From the NCBI RefSeq assembly GCF_023699985.2, contig NC_069695.1, positions 5,949,501 to 6,013,500 of the forward strand: DNA of 64,000 bases, given 5' to 3'. Made by a program: the position numbers and the translations under genes. This DNA comes from Odocoileus virginianus. Lineage: Eukaryota; Chordata; Mammalia; Artiodactyla; Cervidae. The notes beneath the pieces are model-generated. The model saw only the letters and a list, made by a program, of their open reading frames with translations, had not been told where the DNA came from and did no database searches. This document shows positions 27,901-39,900 of the stretch, piece after piece (within the stretch, counting starts at the first letter, position 1; each line of letters begins with the position of its first letter).

Positions 27901-30900
27901 ATCTTCCATAGAATTTTTTTTTTTTTTTTTTGATGAGGTGTTCAGTCCAGTCACTCAGTCGTGTCTGACTCTTTGCAACCCCATGAATCACAGCACACCA
28001 GGCCTCCCTGTCCATCACCAACTCCTGGAGTCTACTCAAACTCATGTCCATCGAGTTGGTGATGCCATCCAGCCATCTCATCCTCTGTCTCCCCTTCTCC
28101 TCCTGCCCCGAATCCCTCCAAGCATCAGGGTCTTTTCCAATGAGTCAACTCTTTGCATGAGGTGGCCAAAGTATTGGAGTTTCAGCTTCAGCATCAGTCC
28201 TTCCAATGAACACCCAGGACTGATCTCCTTTAGGATGGACTGGTTGGATCTCCTTGCAGTCCAAGGGACTCTCAAGAGTCTTTTCCAACACCACAGTTCA
28301 AAAGCATCAATTCTTCTGTGCTCAGGGTTTCTTTATAATCCAACTCTCACATCTGTACATGACTACTGGAAAAACTATAGCCTTGACTAGACGGACCTTT
28401 GTTGACAAAGTAATGTCTCTGCTTTTTAATATGCTGTCTAGGTTGATCATAACTTTTCTTCCAAGGAGCAAGCATCTTTTAATTTCATGGCTGCAGTCAC
28501 CATCTGCAGTGATTTTGGAGCCCAGAAAAATAAAGTCAGCCACTGTTTCCACTGTTTCCCCATCTATTTGCCATTAAGTGACGGGACCAGATGCCATGAT
28601 CTTAGTTTTCTGAATGTTGAGCTTTAAGCCAACTTTTTCACTCTCCTCTTTAACTTTCATCAAGAGGCTTTTTAGTTCTTCTTCACTTTCTGATGAGGTG
28701 AGGTTAGGATTAATCTCCTTTTTCTTTTTTTCCTGTGAGTATCCAGTTATCACAATATCATTTGTTGAAAATACCATCTTTTTTAAAAAAATAATATTCT
28801 ATAGCATCATCTTTGATATAAATTGTTGGTCTATCTCTGCATTTTACATATGTAAATGTAAAATAAAAGTGGTGTAGTTATAGCATAATTAGTTTTATCA
28901 GTCTTCTGTAGATGAACATTTAGATTGTTCCCATTTTTAATGTTGTGGACAATAGCAAACTATATTTTATGTATATTTTGTGACATATACATGGTATGTA
29001 ATTGTACAGCACTTTATAGTAGAAATCATTTCATTACACAGGATAAATAATGATGGCTATCTTTATACATCATTTGTACTTGTGCAAACATTACTATAGT
29101 TTTTTTCTATAGCAATTTTTTCTACAGTAAAACAAATTCTTTTTAAAGCTCTCTTAAATAAGACTGAACAAGGGGAAAATTAATATATAGTCTTAAATAT
29201 TGCAAGTTGCATGAAAGCTACTTGGTTTTAAGCAACTTTATTATATATTAAACATTATTGAGAGAACCATAGTGTTTAGTATTGTCCTACTCAAAGCAGT
29301 CAAAGCCTGGCTCATGGACCGTCAAAATCATTGGAACACCTAGAGCCCTACGCCAGCCTATTGGATCGAGTATGCATTTAATAAGATTCCTGACAATTTA
29401 ATAAGCTCTTCCAATACATATTAAGTTTGAGAAGCAGTGTTTCAGTACATGATGTAAAACAATGGAAACTCTTTTTAAAAAATAAGAACAAGTTCTGTAG
29501 TGTCACGTGAATTTCCATGACCTTTGTAATATTTATAGAGTATAAAAAGTCAGAATTGCGATTGCATTGGATCTTGGCTCCTAATTGTAAAACCTTAATA
29601 AGCTAAAATAAAACAGTACTTTGTAAAAACTCATTTTCCAAAAGCACATTCACTTCACCTCTGAAAGTGTGCCATACAATCTTGCAGTGCTGTAAAGGCA
29701 AGGATTATTATAACTGGTTTCTGATATATATGAAGATTCCTGGCCCTGTGCCCTACTATCCCATGTGTGTGGTATGGCTGCTAGGTCTCTGGGTGTTCCC
29801 ATAGGTGAGGCAGATTAGTTATGTAAGGGCTTCATCTGGCTCAGTCCAACTTGACTCAACTACCTGCTGGAAGGAGGGAAGTCACAGGGGGCCACAGAGG
29901 CGCTTTTGACATGAACTGATCTTCTCATTCAAGTTCATGTCTGAGCTAATCAGAGGCTGCTTCGTGGCTGTTTGTCTTCATGTGTCTTGTTTGGCATAAG
30001 ACATCCTACCCACACGTTGCCCAGTAGTAGAGTAGTGTGTGAGGAGAGCTAGGTAGCACAGCTGTAAAAATAGCTGTATAATGCATTAGCAAATCTTTCT
30101 TTTTTCCTTTGCATTTCCAGTTGCCAGGATCTTCAAAAGGAGATTTCCCTCCTCCAGGAGCAGATCTCACATCTGCAGTTTGTGATTCACTCCCAGCATC
30201 AGAACCTGCGCAGCGTCATCCAGGAGGTCAGGTTAATCAAGTGTGTTTCTCTGGCAGATGGTATGTTTACAGCGAGAAGACCAAACACACGCGCCTTGTC
30301 TGGACTCTACAAGCACTGAGATTCTTCTTCCCACTGACATTTCCTTGTTATTCTCAAGCGACATGGCTCTGTTTTCAGTGTCCTCTTTTGTCTCTTTGCC
30401 CACACCTGTGATGTTCTCAATGAACATATTTGGGAAGTTATATTTACCCTTTAGAGGTTTCAGTGATTTTTTTTTTTTTTTACAGTGTTCTGAGCCAGGT
30501 AATGTACACTGTTCTTTAGAAGATTTTTTTAGTTTAAGAGATTCAGCTTTCTTAGGGAAGAAATTATCTGTTTTCATTACCTCATGAAAAATGGTTAATT
30601 TACACAGGGGGTGTGTTAGCACCCGGACGCGGTCTGGCCCTTCTTCACTGGGAACACCTTGACAGGTGAAAGGTCATTGTGATGGCAGCCAGGTGGATGG
30701 TGAATTGCACGCTCAATTTACGTCAATATTTATATTGCTCTGATTTGGAAATTTGCTTTAGACTTAAAACCAGACCTTCATTTTTGTTTGCTACGTAATA
30801 TTCGTCTCTAAATGGAGTCCTTCCAAATAACTCAAATGCCTTCCTAACACAAATGCAGCATTTGTACTTGGTTGGCTCGATCTCACCAAAAGGCCAGAGT

Positions 30901-33900
30901 GTTGAGTCCTGGCACCTTGAGAGCCAGGGAGGATGGAAGGGGCATCCCATTTTACAGATGAGAAGGCTGAGGTCCACAGTAGTTAAATGGCAGAGGTGGC
31001 CTTGGAAGCCACGTGCTTCCTCTCTTGTGGCCTCACCCTGGACTCCGTCACCCCACCTCCCCATCACTCCCATGTTGCCTCTTAGCAGATGCTGTTTCTC
31101 CGAAGCGAAGTGGGCTCACCTTAACGTGCTGCTGGTTGACCAGACCTCCGCTGCAGGGGGTCGCCCTCGGCCAGGCTGTGGTTTCCACCGCGTCCACTGG
31201 CCTCTGCTTCTGCAGGAGGGAAGCGGCATGGGGCTGAGTCAGACGAGCACCCGTGTTGCTTCCTACAGGATGCATCCTGCTGAGCTTGGCCTAGACAGGT
31301 TTTCTAAAGATGAAAATGTTTAATCCCACCAGCTGTGTGCTTTCTTGTCCCCAGGTGCCAATTTGTCCTGCTATTTTCTGTAGCCTGCTGAGTCTGCTAA
31401 TGCTCGGGATTTAATTTTGTTTATTTGATAAACATTATTTGACCACAGAAACCTGCACAATTTCTGACTTAAGGAACTATTCCCCGTTGTCTGGCAAGAT
31501 TTTTTTCATTTCTATTTCTCAATTCTTAGATAGAGGCCTTAAAAAATAATTTAAAAGAACAAGATAAGAGAATTGAAGATCTGCAAGAAAAAGTTAACAT
31601 ACTGGAAGCCCAGGTAAGGAGGGCATCTATTGTATATTTCAGTGTGAATGTGAGTGTGTGTATGTTCAGTGTATCTGTGAGTCTGTATATGAATGTGTCC
31701 TCTGAGTGTGTGTGACATGCCTGTGTGTGAATGCTTTGTGTGATGGTGTGACACTATGTCCAAGTATGTCTGTATGTGAATGTGTGTGTCTGTGTGATTG
31801 TGTGTGACTGTGTGTATGTCTATGTATGAATGCAGGTCTATGTGTCTGTCTATGAGTGTCTTTTTGTGAATGTGTGTGCATCTTCTATGCATAAGAATTA
31901 TAGCTTTGCTGGGGAGGTACTCTCAATAATTATTTATTATCAGTTCTATGGGCTTTCCTGGTGGCTCAGATGGTAAGGAATCTGCCTGCAATACAGGAGA
32001 CCCAGGCTCAATCCCTAGGTTGGGAAGATCCTCTGGAGAAGGAAATGGCAACCCACTCCAGTATTCTTGCTTGGAAAATTCCATGGATAGAGGAGCCTGG
32101 CGGGCTACAGTCCATGAGTTTGCAGAGTCGGACATAAGTGAGTGACTGAACACACATCAATATTAAGTTGTTGTTAAAGGTTCATTCAAATTTTCAGCAC
32201 TACTGTCTCTCTTGGGGAGGTCAATGATACTATCTCTCCATGTAGACTTGAATTAGAAGCTTGGTCAAAGCCCCTCTTGTGTGAAATCAGCTCAGCTAGA
32301 GAGCCAGGTTTGCTGTCTCCTTCTTTCCCCCTATTCTGAGATGTCCTCTCTCCTCTTCTTTCTTCGTCTACATCCATCAGGGCATGCAGGCTTTGCCTCA
32401 GGGCTCACTGACTTTAAGAACCTAATTGAAATTTTCTTATGTTTCAGTGTTTTAAAACTTATCATGAAACTATAATTGATGTGATACACCATGATTTTCT
32501 GCCCACTCGTCCCTGTTAATGGGGAAGCCCTCTTTAGGCGTTCAGCTGCAGTCCCAGGCTGGCGCTGTCCCCCCAGCGCCCCGCCGCTCATAGGAAGCAC
32601 AGCAAAGCCTCGTGGTTGTTGGAGCTTGAGGACGCCTGTGCCTCCAGCTCCGCTTTGCTTGGTGCGCAGGGTCAGCCCTCCTGTCTCTGTTGAGTGACTT
32701 CTTCACGGGCCGCCTAGGCCTGCTCGCCATTTCTGCTTCATCCCTCGGTATTGTGGACCCTTGCCTTCCGTGGAAATCTCATCTTTTGGAGCTGCGCTGC
32801 TCCCGGGACAGGCCAGAGAGGAGCGCCGTGATCCGATTCCCAGCACTCACCTCACCATTCCTTCTGCCTTCACATTCTTTCCGCTTTCCTCAAACAGAAG
32901 AAAAAAGTCGTCATAACATAGAGAGGCTGTAAATATTTTGCATCTTCAGTTGTGTAATCATCCCCCTGTTTTGCCATTTCTGCCTTCCTAGAGGACCACT
33001 GTTGTCTTTATTCTAGAGGGTCAGCTCTTGGAATATTGGGTTTTCCTTAAATTCTCACCTAATTTAGCTTATCGGGGACTGATGAGGGCCAGGCTCACAG
33101 CTCTGTCGAGCTGAAAAATGTAGTGATTGTAGAATAGTTGGCTCAGATCTGTGTCCACTCAAGCACCCATAACTGCTTCTCAGTTTACATCAGGTGATGC
33201 GATTTAGGTCTCATTAGAGCCTCGTCCTCAGAAGAAATGTCTCTAAAGGCGTTTCCTCACAGCTTTTCTTACATAGTTGCCTTTTGGCAAATGTTATTTA
33301 TAAAATGTTTTCTCTTAAAGTATTTTAATAACTATTTTTCTCTTTTTGCATAACTAACATATGTTCATTCATCCTGTACAAAGTAGGAAAGACAGATAAG
33401 CAAATATAACAAGAAAATCACTCAAATATACTGTCCATGGACAGTTATTCAGCACGGTTATGTATATCTCTATTTCTGTGGGAATTTTGTGCCTGTTACA
33501 TACTTGTGTGCATATATTAAAGACACAGACTATATATGGCACCATTTTATTGTAAACTTTTATTTGTTTCATCAACTTTTTCCATGTCGTTAATTATGTA
33601 ATTAACTCTGTAAATTCTTACTGAGTGGGTACTATGGTGTTGACACTAAGTTTGGGAAAACAATGTTAAACAAAATAGACATGAGCCTTGCTCTCTGGAA
33701 TGTACTATCTAGTGAGGGAGACAGATAGAAATATATTAACATGTAACTAACAGTATCATGGAAAGGTTCTGCAGGAAAAGGATAGGATGCTCTGGGCAAT
33801 GACACCTGGGTGGAGGAGTGTATGTGGACCATTTAGATTGGTGGGTGGGAAGAATCTCTCTGGAAAAATGAATTTCAGTGTGAACTTTGTGGAAGCTGGG

Positions 33901-36900
33901 TGGTAGGGCATGTCAGGTAGCCAGACAGGAGGCCATTGTGGGTGCTTCTAGTCTAAGGGATTAGATCATGAAAGGCCTTTAGGCCGTTCTAAGGTGTAAC
34001 AAGAAGGTCTTTGCTTACCAGTCAAAGTAAATTAACATCCATATAATTAGCCACCAAAGTTTCCACTGTACTGTTAGGAAATAATCTAATTAACTTAATG
34101 CTTACTGTTGGATTGCCTTCCAACATAGCTTTCATAAACAGCAATGAACTCAACGTACTTATACAAGTATTACTGATTATTTGTATACTTGCTTCCTTCC
34201 TCAAGATAAAGTTTTAGAAACATAATTGGTAACTCAAAGACCAGGTCCGTTTTTAAGACTGTTGATACGTGCTCCAGTTTTCCGTGTCTGCGGGATCAGG
34301 CATCTCCCTCAACTGCCACAGCTGCGCCTTCAGCTCACTTTCAGTCTCTCAGCTCTGACATTTCTGACCTGCTAACAGCCCTCTTTTTCACCCTCTTTAT
34401 TATTAAGGGATTTCAATATTTAAAAATCCTTTGCTGTTGTTTTAATGAAATCTAAGAAAGCTGAGATGAAAAACACAAGTGCTCAGATTCCCATTTTGAG
34501 CTGGGATTCTCCTTCAGATCCAAGTTTATCTGTAATTCAAAGCGGTCAGGTGTGAGGTAGGGATCTAACTTTTTAGTTGGTTCCCTACTGAGCAGTCTGG
34601 CCTTCCATCATGAATTTGAAATGCCTATGTATCCTAGGCTAAATTTTTATGCTGGAAATCAGCTCCAGTGGTGTCTCTGCCTGTTTGGCTCCTTCTGCTG
34701 TATTTATCATAATCTGTCACTCTCACTCAAGGACGATTCAATCGTGTCTGACTCTGCAGCCCCAGGGACTGCAGCCCGCCAGGCTCCTCCATCCATGGGA
34801 TTTTCCAAGCAAGAATACTGGAGTGGGTGGCCATTTCCTTCTCCAGGGTATCTTCCCAACTCAGAGATTGAACCCGGGTCTCCCGCATTGCAGGTAGACT
34901 CTTTACCACTTGAGCTACCAGGGCAGCCCATCATAATCCATAGTACATTTCAATTGGAGAGGTTGTTGTCTTTCTTTGATCTTTCATTATGGTCTTAGGC
35001 TCTGGTCATCCCTAATTAAGTGCCGGCCCTCTTCACAGAGTCAGGGCATCAATGGTGCTACTGCTTCTAAGCCAATCTTATGTTCTTTAGTTGTGTCTCT
35101 ATTTGCATCATCCCCAAAGCTAATTTTATTGCCCTAAGTAACCTGGCAACCCATACGCTACTAAGGCCAATTGGCCTTTTGGTGTAATAGTTAAACCAGA
35201 AAAATGTATTGCTCCCATTGTATTGCTTCTGCATCCTCAAATTTAGCAAATAATTGCTGACTGGCCATTCAGTGTAATAGGAGGACGCAACAGACTGCAT
35301 TCCCTTCATGAAACTTCTTGGTTGCGTGCAGTCCGTCTATATGAGGCTGCAATTCCTATAGCCTCTTCACTAAAAAAAAAACCCCACAGTGATAGGACAG
35401 CATCTCTCAGTACTGCCTAAGATTCTCTGTATGAAGCTGAGTCAAGCTACTATTTTTTAACACTTTTTTACCTAAAAAGTCTTCAAATTATAGCAGTATT
35501 GATGAATGTCTTTATGATTTTGAAATATATTATCTTCAGCAGATAAATAGTTTCCTGCCCTGCAGGGAATGTTATAATGCCCATTTCAGCTTTAAGAAAA
35601 CTCATCCAAGCCACATCAATGTATTTATTCAGCAAATAGTTCCGTGTGTTTATGATATACCAGGAAATGTTCCATGAGGTAAATATATGGCATAAACAGG
35701 ACAGACTGTCCTGACCTCATCTATCTTTATTTTAATTGGAGATGTGTACAATAAATACATGAATAAATAAATGCACAGCTTAATTAGGAAAGGGTAACTG
35801 CTCCAAGAAGAGCAAAACAATGTGACAGTTATAAAGTGATGGGAGTCAGGAAGGGCATCTCTGAGCCTGTGGTCTTGAGCTAGGTACCTGAACTGAGTGA
35901 CTGCTTGAGCTGGAGTGAGCCTGTTTCTAGTCTAGCCCTGGTCAGTACTTTGTTATGAAGATCTTAAATTGGAGGGACATGTGCAAGGTGTACTGTTTTG
36001 CATTACAAACTTAAGACCATGACCTATTTTGAAATAACAGTGTGAGCTGATTCTGTTTATGAAAAATTGATCACCAGAGCTGAACAACCCTTTTAAAGAC
36101 GTCAAATTTCTAAACCATATAGATAGCATCTTTTTCTCATCCATAGTCAGCACACGTGTCTCTTTGAAGGCATGCTGCATATTTCATTTTGTTTAATCCT
36201 CAAAGCTACTTTGGGTGAAAGTTATTAATTACTACATTCCCTAAGGGAGTAAACTGAGATTCGGAGAAATTAAGACACTTGCTCAAAATGACTCAGCTGC
36301 AGTCAAGTCTTCCTGGCTTGAAGCACATGTGTTTCTTCCCCCACTATCTGCTTATCTGGGTGATCAAATAAGTGTGTGTGTGTATGCAAATATGTATGTG
36401 TGTCAATATACACATAGGTATATAAATTTTAAAATGATATTTATTTCTATATTTTTAGCATATAGATTTAGAAATGAATAGTTATAATGTTAAATTTTCA
36501 GGGTCATTTATATGTATTTGAGCCATTGTCACAGCTACTACATTAATTTTTTTTTCTATTTTCTAGAGTTTTGAATCATGAAAACAAATACTTTTTTTCT
36601 AACCTAGCAGGGATTTTTTTCCTCCCTCCACAGGGAGAATAAAAATTCACTCATCTAAATCTTCTCTCTCTTTTCTTTTCAATCTTTAAGGATTTTAAAC
36701 CTCTTTTAAGTCTCACCAGGAAATTTCTGCTTAACTCTGCCAAAATTACTTACTTTTCTTTCTACTTGGCATATCTTCATCATCTTAATTTACAGCTCTG
36801 AAATTTATCTTACATTTCATGCATTTCTAACATCTTCACTAATGACCTGCTCATATGGAGATGCATCTTCAGAAATTACTCCATTTTCTAGACTTTGAAG

Positions 36901-39900
36901 AATATCCTACTTTATGTAATCACCACCATCCCTAAAATTTAATTTACTTCCAAGGCTGTTTTGCTAGCAGCTTAAGTATGCAAAAATTCAGTTCTTTTGG
37001 AAACTTGTGTCAGTGAACTATCCTTGGGTAGACTCAATAATGGTGGACTTACTCTGGCCATTAATTTATAATTTTGTAAACTAATGATATAATAAAACTC
37101 ATACCTCTAGTTGGTCTAATTAAAGCATATGAAAGTCCATGAATAAAAATTAAAGACCTAATTCTATTTGATGAAATAAATCACCATAGAAGTTGAAATA
37201 TGTGAAAATAAAGACAGTCTAAGATGATGACACTTACACTTCTGTATTTTTTGGGGCCTAACAACTTGAGAAAGTAGGAATTTATTTGGGAAAAACTCCC
37301 AGCACTTTCTACATACTTGTCCAGCCACAGCAATATATTTGTTCCAGTGCTGTTGTCATCATGACATTGAGTTTCAAGTTGTGCTTCGTGACTTATAAAG
37401 TATTGTACAGAAAGGAGTTTTTCTCCATCTTGTACTTGGCCCTGATAAATGAGTGCACTTGTTTGGAATGTATATTCAATTTATCTCCATTGTGCAAAGA
37501 ACACCTTTATCATCAGTTTGTCAAATCTGAAATACCTTTCCTGAGTGAGATTTAGGCACTTTACTCTTGAAATATCACAGCGAAATGATTCATGTAGGAA
37601 GAATTTTGCTCCATCTTTTAATTATTATTCCATGTAGTTGCTGGGGGATGAGAAGGTACAAAGTTGGTATCTTGTCTTGGCTTTCCTTAGCTTAGGGGGT
37701 CTTCATCTTAACTGCACATTAGTATCGCTGTGGAGTTTGGAGACCTCCAAAACACTGACTGCAACCGAATGAAACAAACTTTGGGTGTAGGACCCAGGCA
37801 TCAGTAGGTTGTAAGTCTCCTAGTTAATCCCAATACACAGCCAACACTGAAAACCACTCCTTCAGTCCGGTAGGCTCTCCTATGTGAGCAGATATCCTAA
37901 AACCTATCACTTGGCCACCCTGGGTTTCTGATTCAATGGCTTGGTTGGGAATTGAGGATGTGCAGTCCTAATAGTTTCCCAGGGGATGTTAAACTGTTGA
38001 CCTCAGGCTTACGCTTCCAGAACTGTGCCTCCATTGTTTTTCTCTCCCTTTTTTCTACCTAGCCATTTCACTTTGTCTTATAGGTCCAGGTAAACTCAAC
38101 GAAATCCAAGGGTGCATCCAGATTTGAAATATTATGATCATATGATATGTTCCTTCCACCTTATATATAATAGGCAGGCTGTGTATCATTTACCACTAGG
38201 ATAGAGAGGAAAAAATAGAGGCTTCAATGAGAAAATTAAGATTAAGGATTCCATAAACCAAAAGAACAGATGGTGCCTGTGTTCCTGGAGTTTCTAATCA
38301 AGAGATTGCACCAGAAAGACAAATGTGTAATCAATATTGTGGATATCTTTCAAAAGGTTCTTTAGTAAAGTTCTTTCATGAAGTTCTTTGCATCTGTCCA
38401 TATAAAAGAACCTGTAAAATGAAACAGTTCAGCTGTTGAGTTTCAGAAGCTAAGCCAAAATACTAAATTTGAATCCCTTGGAAAATGAGGCATTTTCAAG
38501 GTGTGTGTTTTTGGAAGTGATATTTAGGGACTCTCAACTAGCTTATGTTCTGTGTTCTAACAGAACAACTGGAACAGCAAACTGACTGCTAAGGAGGGAT
38601 GTAGGTGGTGGGTCAACCAGGAGTATGGAGAGTAGGACCACTAAAGGTGATGCCTGTGTGATCTCTGCACATTTTTTTTTTTCAATTTTAGAACAAAGAA
38701 CTAAAAGCCAAGGTGGCACTCTGGCCTGAAACTCATAGGACGAAGGTATCTAAGGCTGTCTCTACAAGGTAAGGCCTTTCTTCCCCCACCACCTTCTGAC
38801 TTCGTGACCCCTGTTGAACATGTTTGACTTTCATCCCACTTGAGTAAGAATCCAATCTGTGAATACTTGTGTAATCCTGTGTTTCCTATCTGTCTTCCAG
38901 TTCTTTGAGAATGGGAACTATATTGATCTTGCTCACTACTGACTGAATCCCTGAAATCTGATGTGTGAATACTTACTTTACGAGTAAATGAATGAATAAA
39001 TTTAGGCATCTTTTCCCTCCTCTTCAGTATAAAACAAACCTTGTCTTCACTTCAACACTTACTCCAAACAGTACAGATTACCTCCTCTACCATTCTTGTT
39101 CCTCCATTGCTCGTATTTTCTGTGCCATTGATAGACATTTTAATCATAAAAAGTGTGTATTTAGTTAAATTTCCATGTCTGTATCTCAAATCAAAGAGAT
39201 TGTAAATGTCAAGAGGGCAAGAATAGTTCTTTATTTTCCACTTTATTTCCTGCATTGTTAAGGACAAGTGTCTTTAATAACTACCTAATAATGAGTGAAT
39301 GAGGCAGTGATAATGACCCCTAAAGCAATAGAAATGATAGTTGAAACCATCAAATCACTTTCTAATGTTGACAGAATCTGAAGTGACAGGTTGGTGAAAA
39401 AAAAGACTTCTGAGTTCAAATCTCATTTCCATAATATTCCATGAAATTATCACTTAAAAGAAAACATAGTCTGTAATTACATGAATCATTTTGAAAATGA
39501 TTAAAAACTTCCTGTTCTGGCAGCTTTTAAATTTCCCCGTCTGGTCTCTCTAGGGCAGAAACCCATTTTCTGAAACTCTCTTCTGCACAGTGCTGGCATG
39601 AAGAAATCAGGTCCCCTATGATTAGCATCAGTCTAGGAATTCAGGCAGATCCATCGCCCTTTTCAAAACACCCTGCAGCCATGCTTCACTTTGCTAATGA
39701 TGTATGTAATCAGAGACTAGAGATGGAGCCATCAAGGACCAAGCTTTCTGAAATCTCTGGGCCCCCAGACGCTAAGTTATTAACTTTTTTTGGCCAGTAG
39801 CCCTGCAACATCTAATAAAGAAAAATTAAGCCTCAGAAGTGTAATATTAGGTGAAATGCCTACCTTTTAGAAGCAAAGAAAAAAAGTAGAGTCACTTCAT

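Larger units (their letters stand above)
20417..30120 (+). other. CCDC68: CCDC68 intron 6 (largest)
   Basis: 9.7 kb, GT-AG. Contains three BovB fragments, two Bov-tA, a CHR SINE, an L1 split by a BovB and carrying a mariner MITE, and a MER5-like piece. Stretches 20420-21490, 21720-22960, 23340-23930, 25240-26360, 26590-27520 and 29450-30110 look unique. Confidence 0.85.
31614..38691 (+). other. CCDC68: CCDC68 intron 8
   Basis: 7.1 kb, GT-AG. Begins with a GU-rich tract, then two Bov-tA, two copies of an unresolved old repeat, a MIR and a MER5A. Stretches 32160-33600, 34000-34720, 34940-35590, 36440-37690 and 37870-38680 show no clear element; 32520-32860 is GC-richer than its surroundings. 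Confidence 0.85.

Noticed and set aside
28574..28777. Minus-strand reverse-transcriptase-like ORF
   Set aside because: Real BovB coding remnant, but 5'-truncated and broken by stops; counted as a mobile element, not a gene.
30853..31323. 156-codon + strand ORF, the longest open frame in the window
   Set aside because: Overlaps a MIR in CCDC68 intron 7, low-complexity Pro/Arg/Trp-rich translation, no recognisable domain or conserved start.
31551..31892. Minus-strand His/Thr-rich ORF of 113 codons
   Set aside because: Translation of the complement of the TG repeat tract, with no gene context.
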